NCBI GenBank assembly: GCA_018679695.1
Contig: JAHHKH010000218.1
Location: forward strand, 1-12,360
From: Maribacter sp.
GTDB taxonomy: Bacteria > Bacteroidota > Bacteroidia > Flavobacteriales > Flavobacteriaceae
Direction: 5' to 3'
Length of the DNA: 12,360 bases
Each line of letters opens with the position of its first letter. The first letter of the stretch is position 1. Of the stretch, positions 7,212 to 12,360 are shown piece after piece. The notes under the pieces were generated by a model. That model had not been told where the DNA came from. It was given only the letters and a program-made list of their open reading frames with translations, and made no database searches. A program made the position numbers and the translations under genes.

Positions 7212-8483
7212 ATGAATATCCTTATTCTTGGAGCGGGAGGCCGTGAACATGCTATCGCATGGAAACTCGATCAAAGCCCTAAACTCAGCAATCTTTTTAT
7301 TGCCCCTGGCAATGCGGGTACTGCCGAAATCGGCACTAATATACCAATTGGTGTAAATAATTTTGAAGGCATTAAAAAAGCGGCGCTTTCCTATGCTGTT
7401 GACATGGTAGTCGTTGGACCTGAAGACCCATTGGTAAATGGAATCCATGATTTTTTTCTTAATGATTCCGATTTAAGTAATATTCCGGTTATCGGTCCAC
7501 AAAAAGCCGCTGCAACATTGGAAGGCAGCAAGGAATTCGCCAAGAAATTCCTTTTTAGACATAATATCCCGACTGCCGCTTATCAAAGCTTCACTGCTGT
7601 AAATTTAAATGAAGGGTATGCGTTTCTTGAAACATTGGAACCGCCTTATGTTTTAAAGGCAGATGGATTGGCAGCTGGTAAAGGGGTATTGATTTTAAAT
7701 GATTTGCAAGCTGCCAAAGATGAATTGAGAACCATGCTGGTAGATGCCAAATTTGGCGATGCAAGCACAACAGTGGTCATTGAGGAATTCTTATCTGGGA
7801 TTGAGTTAAGCGTTTTTGTGTTAACCGATGGGGAAGGGTATAAAGTATTGCCTACAGCCAAGGATTACAAAAGAATTGGGGAAGGGGATACGGGATTGAA
7901 TACTGGCGGTATGGGAGCTATTTCGCCGGTTCCATTTGCCGACAAGGAATTCATGGACAAAATCCACACCCGGATAGTAAAACCAACCGTAGAAGGCCTT
8001 AAAAAAGACAATCTGCCCTATAAGGGTTTCATTTTTATAGGATTGATTAAAGTAGGCAATGATCCTTATGTCATAGAATACAATGTGAGGATGGGCGATC
8101 CGGAAACCGAGGTTGTTGTCCCACGTATTAAAAACGATCTTGTTGAAGTTTTTCAGGCGGTGGCAAACCAGGAATTGGATAAAATTGATTTACAACTTGA
8201 TGAACGAACGGCAACAACGGTAATGTTGGTCTCCGGAGGTTATCCTGAAGCATATCAAAAAGGAAAAACAATCACCGGGTTTGAGAGTCTTGAAGAGTCC
8301 ATTGTTTTTCATGCCGGTACCGATCGCGTAGATGGTAATGTCGTAACCAATGGTGGCAGGGTTATGGCCATTACTTCCTTTGGAAAAGATTTCAAGGAAG
8401 CATTACAAAAGTCGTATCGAAATATCGAAAAGATACATTTTGAGAAGATGAATTATCGAAAGGATATTGGTTTCGATCTATAA
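7212..8483 (+). CDS. purD: Phosphoribosylamine-glycine ligase (GAR synthetase)
   Basis: PurD carries out the second step of de novo purine synthesis, joining 5-phosphoribosylamine and glycine with ATP to give glycinamide ribonucleotide in the cytoplasm. The 423-residue length is normal for the family. Landmarks are GAGGREHA (7-14) at the start of the N domain, PGNAGT (32-37), VVGPEDPL (67-74), the ATP-grasp segment LKADGLAAGKGV (148-159), GLNTGGMGAISPVP (228-241) and EYNVRMGDPETEVVVPRI (289-306), the last carrying metal-binding Glu and Asn residues. All motifs appear intact. It sits 42 bp after the UXS gene and marks the change from variable surface-polysaccharide genes to conserved chromosomal genes. 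Its 3' end overlaps the convergent DUF6341 gene by 6 bp, so no room is left for an intergenic terminator. Confidence 0.97.
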   Translation: MNILILGAGGREHAIAWKLDQSPKLSNLFIAPGNAGTAEIGTNIPIGVNNFEGIKKAALSYAVDMVVVGPEDPLVNGIHDFFLNDSDLSNIPVIGPQKAAATLEGSKEFAKKFLFRHNIPTAAYQSFTAVNLNEGYAFLETLEPPYVLKADGLAAGKGVLILNDLQAAKDELRTMLVDAKFGDASTTVVIEEFLSGIELSVFVLTDGEGYKVLPTAKDYKRIGEGDTGLNTGGMGAISPVPFADKEFMDKIHTRIVKPTVEGLKKDNLPYKGFIFIGLIKVGNDPYVIEYNVRMGDPETEVVVPRIKNDLVEVFQAVANQELDKIDLQLDERTATTVMLVSGGYPEAYQKGKTITGFESLEESIVFHAGTDRVDGNVVTNGGRVMAITSFGKDFKEALQKSYRNIEKIHFEKMNYRKDIGFDL

Positions 8484-8699
8484 ATAAGAATGGGAAGTAA
8501 TGGATTTATCCTCCTCATTATTGTCATTGGCTTTCTGAAGCTGTAGCATCCAATAAACGAATGCAATGGAACAGAGGGCAAAGAAAATCCAGTTAACAGT
8601 ATTTGCTACCCACCAATTTTCCATAAACCTAAAAAAGTCAAAGGGCCAGAATAGTCCATTGACAAATAAATCCTGTATGCCTTCAAAAAATGCCTTCAT
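8478..8699 (-). CDS. Small single-span membrane protein, DUF6341 family
   Basis: This 73-residue protein has an amphipathic, aromatic-rich N-terminal half (FFEGIQDLFVNGLFWPFDFF, 4-23), a Trp-Trp pair at 29-30, one clear transmembrane segment (about 34-54, ending VYWMLQLQ) and a charged, probably cytoplasmic tail with NDNNEEDKS. It matches from memory the DUF6341 proteins that flavobacteria carry beside purD and DUF6427; the function of that family is not known. It is convergent with purD (6-bp overlap of the 3' ends) and divergent from the DUF6427 gene, with only 40 bp between the two starts. A good promoter for it lies at 8720-8749. Its position, good composition and own promoter argue that it is a real gene and not a spurious frame. 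Confidence 0.85.
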   Translation of the reverse strand: MKAFFEGIQDLFVNGLFWPFDFFRFMENWWVANTVNWIFFALCSIAFVYWMLQLQKANDNNEEDKSITSHSYL

Positions 8700-8719
8700 C
8701 TTATAGTATATTTACGAGA

Positions 8720-8749
8720 CAAAAATATAAAAACCCAAGATGATTTCAA
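8720..8749 (-). promoter_or_regulatory. Bacteroidota-type promoter for the DUF6341 gene
   Basis: Read on the minus strand, TTG (8749-8747), a 19-bp spacer and TATTTTTG (8727-8720) match the TTG-N17-20-TAnnTTTG promoter of Bacteroidota exactly in both elements and in spacing. Transcription would begin near 8713, about 14 nt before the ATG at 8699, giving a very short leader. The -33 element lies inside the first codons of the divergent DUF6427 gene, so the two genes share this segment. The + strand shows only a weak TATATTTA (8707-8714) without a matching -33 element. Confidence 0.6.
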
Positions 8750-9678
8750 GCATTTTTGGAAAAACAAAACCAATAAATTACATTATAGTACTTACTTTTT
8801 CCTTTCTTTTCTATTGGCTTGTGCATTTTATTCTCTATCAAAGGATTTATGGCCCCGAACAAATAATAGGGCAAGTCCTTGTTTTAGCAGTTTTACTTTT
8901 TAGCTTTTTTGTGGTCAATTTTATTGTTAAAAGAAATAAAATGACGGGAACCAACTCCTATACCATTTTATTTTTTGCAATGCTAATGGTAATATTTCCG
9001 GAAGTATTAACCGATAATAATGCTGTTCTGGCAAATTTCTTGCTTTTATTGGCCATTAGGCGACTCATAAGCATGCGGTCCTTGAAAAACTTGAAATTGA
9101 AAATATTTGATGCATCGCTATGGATTATGTTCGCTAGTATTTTCTACGATTGGGCACTCTTATATATGCTGGTTGTCTTTATCGCCATCTATATTTATGA
9201 GCCCAAAAGCTTTGATAATTGGCTAGTTCCTTTTGCTGCGGGATTTGTAATGTTCATGATCAGTTACAGTTTTTTGATATTGACAAATAATCAAGAATTC
9301 CTTATTGATCACTATCAATTCTCAATAGCACTCAATGCCGATTATTATTTGAATTGGGGCTCTAGTTCTAAACTAATCGTGTATACCTTGTTCTTTTTTA
9401 TCTTGACAATATTCGCATTCTTAAAATTAGGCAAGTCTGGCGTTGGTAAAATAGTGACGACCCGTCTTGTAGTTTTTTCATTTATCATAGGGTTGGCTCT
9501 GAATGTTTTACTTTCGACTAATGATTTGCACCCCATTCTACTTACTTTTTTCCCTGCAGCGGTGTTAATGACCAATTATGTAGAATCTATAAAGCGAGAG
9601 AATATGCGCGAAATAATATTAATGTTTTCGATATTCATTCCCTTTATCGTCTTTTTGTCCATCATGATCGTAAAGTAA
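8740..9678 (+). CDS. Multi-spanning membrane protein, DUF6427 family
   Basis: This 312-residue protein is almost entirely hydrophobic, with about eight or nine likely transmembrane helices, and fits the DUF6427 family found in Flavobacteriia. The N terminus MISSIFGKTKPINYIIVL (1-18) is characteristic of that family. Other features are a conserved-looking short loop PEVLTDNNAVLANFLLLLAIRR around 88-109 with an Arg pair after a helix, and FDASLWIMFASIFYDWALLY (123-142) with polar residues within predicted helices. Topology and loop style recall polysaccharide polymerase or lipid-linked glycosyltransferase membrane proteins, but no catalytic motif is assignable. Function is unknown. It is divergent from DUF6341 and followed after 32 bp by the DUF4254 gene, so probably co-transcribed with DUF4254 and the family 9 glycosyltransferase, which hints at an envelope role. 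Confidence 0.82.
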   Translation: MISSIFGKTKPINYIIVLTFSFLFYWLVHFILYQRIYGPEQIIGQVLVLAVLLFSFFVVNFIVKRNKMTGTNSYTILFFAMLMVIFPEVLTDNNAVLANFLLLLAIRRLISMRSLKNLKLKIFDASLWIMFASIFYDWALLYMLVVFIAIYIYEPKSFDNWLVPFAAGFVMFMISYSFLILTNNQEFLIDHYQFSIALNADYYLNWGSSSKLIVYTLFFFILTIFAFLKLGKSGVGKIVTTRLVVFSFIIGLALNVLLSTNDLHPILLTFFPAAVLMTNYVESIKRENMREIILMFSIFIPFIVFLSIMIVK

Positions 9679-9710
9679 ATAAAGGTATCTTTACATAAAT
9701 TTTGAAACCC

Positions 9711-10313
9711 ATGTTCAGTTCTTTCGCCAATAGAATTTTTCAGGAAAGCATTTCTAAATATCACCTGGTTGACCAAGTCGACCAACCTTTTGAAAATCCA
9801 TATCCCAAGGATGATATTGCACACTTGTTATATCGAAAAAATTGGATCGATACCGTTCAATGGCATTATGAGGATATTATCCGTGATCCCGACATCGATC
9901 CTGTGGCAGCCTTGAAATTAAAACGTCTTATTGATAGCAGTAATCAAGATAGAACAGATTTGGTGGAATATATAGACAGTTATTTCCTTAAAAAATACCA
10001 ATCGGTTGAAATCAAGGCAGATGCCACTATCAACACTGAAAGTCCGGCTTGGGCCATAGACCGATTATCGATTTTAGCACTAAAGATATATCATATGCAG
10101 GAAGAGGCAGATCGCAAGGACGCTTCACAAAGCCATATTGAAAAATGTCAGCAAAAATTAAACGTGCTTCTTGAACAGAGAAGGGATTTATCCACTGCCA
10201 TAGACCAATTGCTAGGGGATTTTGAAACGGGTAACAAGTATATGAAGGTCTATAAACAGATGAAGATGTACAATGACGAGGAACTTAACCCAATTCTACG
10301 CGGTCAAAAGTAA
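9711..10313 (+). CDS. DUF4254 family protein
   Basis: This is a 200-residue soluble, mainly helical protein of the DUF4254 family, whose biochemical function is not established. I place the start at ATG 9711 instead of the in-frame TTG at 9702, because MFSSFANRIFQESISKYH resembles family N termini and only three non-conserved codons are lost. Conserved-looking stretches are NWIDTVQWHYEDIIRDP (44-60), a Trp/His/Glu/Asp-containing helix, and SPAWAIDRLSILALKIYHM (111-129). The C-terminal third (about 130-180) is a heptad-like, charged region that could form a coiled coil. There is no signal peptide or membrane segment, so it should be cytoplasmic. The downstream family 9 glycosyltransferase starts only 14 bp later; DUF4254 genes are commonly found next to such glycosyltransferases, suggesting a shared step in lipopolysaccharide or other envelope glycan assembly. 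That link is inference from context. Confidence 0.85.
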   Translation: MFSSFANRIFQESISKYHLVDQVDQPFENPYPKDDIAHLLYRKNWIDTVQWHYEDIIRDPDIDPVAALKLKRLIDSSNQDRTDLVEYIDSYFLKKYQSVEIKADATINTESPAWAIDRLSILALKIYHMQEEADRKDASQSHIEKCQQKLNVLLEQRRDLSTAIDQLLGDFETGNKYMKVYKQMKMYNDEELNPILRGQK

Positions 10314-10327
10314 AATTTCCTTAATAA

Positions 10328-11371
10328 ATGGACAATAATAAGCACCTATTGGTAATTCGTTTGTCGGCCATGGGTGATGTTGCTATGACCGTACCGGTTA
10401 TTAAATCACTGTTGGATTCGTATCCGAGTTTAAAAATCACTGTACTCACCAAAGATTTCCTGACACCCATTTTCTCTGGTTTGGAAAACGTTTCTATTCA
10501 TATTGCTGATGTTAAGGCACGTCATAAGGGCATTAAAGGCCTTTGGAAACTGTATAATGAACTTCAATCCTTAAAGATAGATGCCGTTGCTGACTTACAC
10601 CATGTGCTCCGCAGCAATATCCTGAAACAGTTTTTTCGATTAGACGGCGTTCCATTTGTGCAAGTGGATAAAGGGAGAAAAGAGAAGAAAGCGTTAATCG
10701 CTAAAAAGAACAAAATATTTATAGCTTTGAAAACAACGCAACAGCGTTATGTTGATGTTTTTGCCCAATTAGGTTTTCCATTTACTTTACCAGTGGCCAA
10801 CTTTTTAAGCAAAAGGAAACTGCCCAATAGCATTTTGGGTGTTACTGGAAACAATTCTAGAAAATGGTTGGGAATTGCCCCTTTTGCAGCGTTTTCCGGC
10901 AAAGTGTATCCCTTACAATTGATGGGGCAGGTAATTCAGGAATTAAACAATACCAATAAGTGTAAAATATTTCTTTTTGGTGGCGGCATTAAAGAAGTAA
11001 ATCAGCTTGAAGAATGGACAAAAGCATATAATGATTGCCTGAATATAGCTGGTAGCCTATCTTTTGATGATCAATTGGCCTTGATTTCAAACTTGGATCT
11101 TATGCTTTCCATGGATAGCGGCAATGCACATTTAGCCGCAATGTTCGGGATTCCTACAATTACATTATGGGGGGTAACACATCCGTATGCCGGGTTCTAC
11201 CCCTATGGACAAGAACCCAATAATGCCTTATTATCAGACAGAAGTGTTTATCCCTTGATACCAACATCCATATACGGGAATAAATTTCCTAAAGGGTATG
11301 AAAACGTAATGGAGACTATAGATCCCTATGCAGTTCTGGATAAAGTAAATCTGCTATTGAATAAGAAATAA
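10328..11371 (+). CDS. Glycosyltransferase family 9 (ADP-heptose:LPS heptosyltransferase-like)
   Basis: This 347-residue GT-B enzyme resembles the WaaC/WaaF family, which adds heptose to the lipopolysaccharide inner core at the cytoplasmic side of the inner membrane. Seen are the N-terminal LLVIRLSAMGDVAMTVPV (7-24), with Asp17 at the position of the catalytic base in heptosyltransferases; the acceptor-domain DAVADLHHVLRSN (85-97); the start of the donor domain GIAPFAAFSGKVYP (182-195) with Lys192; the loop IFLFGGGIKE (214-223); and SMDSGNAHLAAMFGIPTITLWG (261-282), the family's D-S-G-x-x-H-L-A-A donor-binding signature. The motifs look intact. The sugar donor in Bacteroidota members is often not known, so heptose is only the family default. 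It probably forms an operon with DUF4254 (14-bp gap) and converges on the TetR gene, with an 8-bp gap and no obvious terminator hairpin. Confidence 0.92.
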   Translation: MDNNKHLLVIRLSAMGDVAMTVPVIKSLLDSYPSLKITVLTKDFLTPIFSGLENVSIHIADVKARHKGIKGLWKLYNELQSLKIDAVADLHHVLRSNILKQFFRLDGVPFVQVDKGRKEKKALIAKKNKIFIALKTTQQRYVDVFAQLGFPFTLPVANFLSKRKLPNSILGVTGNNSRKWLGIAPFAAFSGKVYPLQLMGQVIQELNNTNKCKIFLFGGGIKEVNQLEEWTKAYNDCLNIAGSLSFDDQLALISNLDLMLSMDSGNAHLAAMFGIPTITLWGVTHPYAGFYPYGQEPNNALLSDRSVYPLIPTSIYGNKFPKGYENVMETIDPYAVLDKVNLLLNKK

Positions 11372-11379
11372 AACTTCAA

Positions 11380-11997
11380 TTAAAATGCTGATTGTTTTAC
11401 TTCTATGGATTTAAAATAGTGCTTAAGCTGCGCCATAAAGCGATATTTTCGAGCACTAGGCGAATTTTCTACCATGAGCGTACGCACACCTATGTATGAA
11501 CTCATTAAGTAAAGGGCAACACCTTCCGCATCGACATGCCTATCTATATGTCCGTTGAATTTACCTTTCTGAATGGTAGAAACCAAGTTCACTTCCCATA
11601 TTTTAAGAATATCATTCAAATGTTTCATAATATTCTCATTTCTTCCGTTGAACTCATTCATGAAGTTGTTCAGCACAAAACCATAGTCTAGTTCATTATG
11701 CACTGCTGTTTCCAGGGCATTTTCAAAACAGTTCGTAATAAGTTCGAGTGCATTATCATGGCCTTCAATGGGCTCAATGAGCATACTGTATATCCTACGC
11801 ACCAATAAATTTTCGATAATTTGGATAAAGAAATCTTCCTTAGAATCAAAATGATAATAGAAAGCACCTTTTGAAAGGGAAAGTTCTTTTAAAATGTCGT
11901 CTACACTGGTATTGTAATATCCTTTTTTGTAAAACAATTCCAAGCCTGTAATTTGCATACGTTGCATGGTGGCCATACGTTTTAGATTCTTGTCCAT
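11380..11997 (-). CDS. TetR/AcrR-family transcriptional regulator
   Basis: This is a 205-residue one-component regulator with the TetR N-terminal DNA-binding domain (about 11-57) and a helical ligand-binding/dimerisation domain. The helix-turn-helix is TSVDDILKELSLSKGAFYYHF (30-50), with recognition helix LSKGAFYYHF (41-50), a near-consensus TetR signature, preceded by the usual GLELFYKKGYYNTS (18-31). I take ATG 11997 as start; Met8, Met11 and Met14 are alternatives that would still keep the DNA-binding domain. The ligand and targets cannot be read from the protein. A TetR-type operator palindrome 150 bp upstream (12148-12165) suggests it controls itself and/or a neighbouring gene beyond the right edge, in the manner of family members that repress efflux genes next to them. 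It converges on the GT9 gene, whose function is probably unrelated. Confidence 0.93.
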   Translation of the reverse strand: MDKNLKRMATMQRMQITGLELFYKKGYYNTSVDDILKELSLSKGAFYYHFDSKEDFFIQIIENLLVRRIYSMLIEPIEGHDNALELITNCFENALETAVHNELDYGFVLNNFMNEFNGRNENIMKHLNDILKIWEVNLVSTIQKGKFNGHIDRHVDAEGVALYLMSSYIGVRTLMVENSPSARKYRFMAQLKHYFKSIEVKQSAF

Positions 11998-12064
11998 AAG
12001 ATTTGGGTTTTGGGTTAAAACAGACTGTTAGGTCTTATACAAAGAACCTCCGACCTTATGATTA

Positions 12065-12091
12065 GGTGAATATTTAAAGACGTAATTCACC
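12065..12091. repeat. Inverted repeat in the TetR leader
   Basis: GGTGAAT (12065-12071) and ATTCACC (12085-12091) are perfect 7-bp inverted arms around a 13-bp spacer, 68 bp upstream of the TetR start codon. No T-run follows on either strand, so an intrinsic terminator is unlikely. It could be a second regulator site or a leader RNA hairpin, or chance. Its sequence is unrelated to the 12148-12165 palindrome. Confidence 0.4.
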
Positions 12092-12147
12092 AAAAACTCG
12101 TTTAAATGATCAAATCTCGATGTACAACATGGTATTCCAAAAAGATC

Positions 12148-12165
12148 ACCGACTGGCTGGTCGGT
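12148..12165. promoter_or_regulatory. TetR-type operator palindrome
   Basis: ACCGACTGGCTGGTCGGT has perfect outer arms ACCGAC and GTCGGT around a 6-bp centre. This is close to the ACCGACTGGTCGGT-like palindromes typical of TetR/AcrR operators, and sits upstream of a TetR gene in an otherwise A+T-rich gap, where its G+C content stands out. It is probably the binding site of the adjacent regulator. No full TTG/TAnnTTTG promoter was found around it on the minus strand. Confidence 0.7.
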
Positions 12166-12244
12166 TTAAGTGTTTTAATTCTCGGATAACTGAACGCTCT
12201 CAAGTGTTATTTTTGAATAGAGTTAATTGAATTAGGGCTATAAA

Positions 12245-12360
12245 TTACGTTACTGAACCCTGACAGCTGCTTCCAGCACCAGCTGTACATCCATAACAGT
12301 GCTGGGAAATGATAATATTCCTATCATTCAAGATATCTTCATTATAATCTTTAATATGTT
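12245..12360 (-). CDS. C-terminal end of a possible Cys/Gly/Ser-rich peptide, cut by the window edge
   Basis: On the minus strand an open frame enters from the right edge and ends at TAA (12247-12245), giving 37 visible codons. The tail reads ...SQHCYGCTAGAGSSCQGSVT, with three Cys, several Ser/Thr and small Gly/Ala residues, after an acidic, Asn/Ile-rich stretch (KDYNEDILNDRNIII). This leader-like then Cys/Ser/Thr-rich layout recalls precursors of ribosomally made, modified peptides such as lanthipeptides, but no start codon, cleavage motif or modification enzyme is in view, and it could equally be the end of a larger protein or a chance frame. The stretch 11998-12244 between it and the TetR gene holds the operator and inverted repeat described separately and no other gene that I can see. 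Confidence 0.35.
   Translation of the reverse strand, partial: HIKDYNEDILNDRNIIISQHCYGCTAGAGSSCQGSVT

Noticed and set aside
7206..7448. Minus-strand open frame over the purD start
   Set aside because: Antisense shadow of the conserved purD N domain; no family features in the product.
9576..9824. Minus-strand open frame over the DUF6427/DUF4254 junction
   Set aside because: Antisense to two supported genes; no recognisable product.
12208..12215. TATTTTTG on the + strand as a full promoter for a rightward gene
   Set aside because: The -7 match is exact but no TTG lies 17-20 bp upstream and no + strand gene start is visible before the window ends, so it is not listed as a feature; it is noted only with the operator.
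1..12360. CRISPR arrays, tRNA/rRNA genes, insertion sequences, phage or defence genes
   Set aside because: No spaced direct repeats, no cloverleaf-like or ribosomal sequence, and no transposase, integrase or nuclease frame was seen on either strand.

Overview
The window reads as chromosomal DNA of a marine-type flavobacterium (Bacteroidota, Flavobacteriaceae). The evidence is low G+C, small proteins of families confined to that group (DUF6341 and DUF6427 types), promoter elements of the Bacteroidota TTG / TAnnTTTG type, and a purD neighbourhood typical of Flavobacteriia. No species can be named from sequence alone.

Positions 1-7169 are the 3' part of a surface or exopolysaccharide gene cluster, all on the + strand. 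In order: the C-terminal portion of a capsule-type glycosyltransferase whose 5' end is uncertain (to 820), an EpsG-like polymerase membrane protein (820-1902), a lipoprotein of unknown family (1905-3212), an O-antigen ligase/polymerase-like membrane protein (3237-4547), a polyprenyl-phosphate sugar-1-phosphate transferase that would start the lipid-linked repeat unit (4690-6057), and a UDP-glucuronate decarboxylase that supplies UDP-xylose (6189-7169). The first four are tightly packed and look co-transcribed. The last two have 130-140 bp leaders and may have their own promoters. Together they suggest a Wzy-type polysaccharide, probably containing xylose or derived from a glucuronate pathway. 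The flippase, export proteins and UDP-glucose dehydrogenase must lie elsewhere.

Positions 7212-11371 look like core genome. purD (glycinamide ribonucleotide synthetase) is convergent with, and overlaps by 6 bp, a small DUF6341 membrane protein. A short divergent region separates that gene from a rightward set: a DUF6427 multi-spanning membrane protein, a DUF4254 protein, and a family 9 (heptosyltransferase-like) glycosyltransferase. The DUF4254 and GT9 genes are 14 bp apart and probably work together on envelope glycan.

Positions 11372-12360 hold a TetR-family repressor (minus strand, convergent with GT9) and its upstream region. That region has a strong TetR-type operator palindrome (12148-12165), a second inverted repeat (12065-12091), and at the right edge the last 37 codons of a minus-strand reading frame ending in a Cys/Gly/Ser-rich tail. 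This tail could be a modified-peptide (RiPP-like) precursor, but it is cut by the window edge.

Nothing here is clearly a new system. The most worthwhile leads are the cysteine-rich tail beside the TetR operator, the unknown lipoprotein between two polymerase-type membrane proteins, and the DUF6427/DUF4254/GT9 block.
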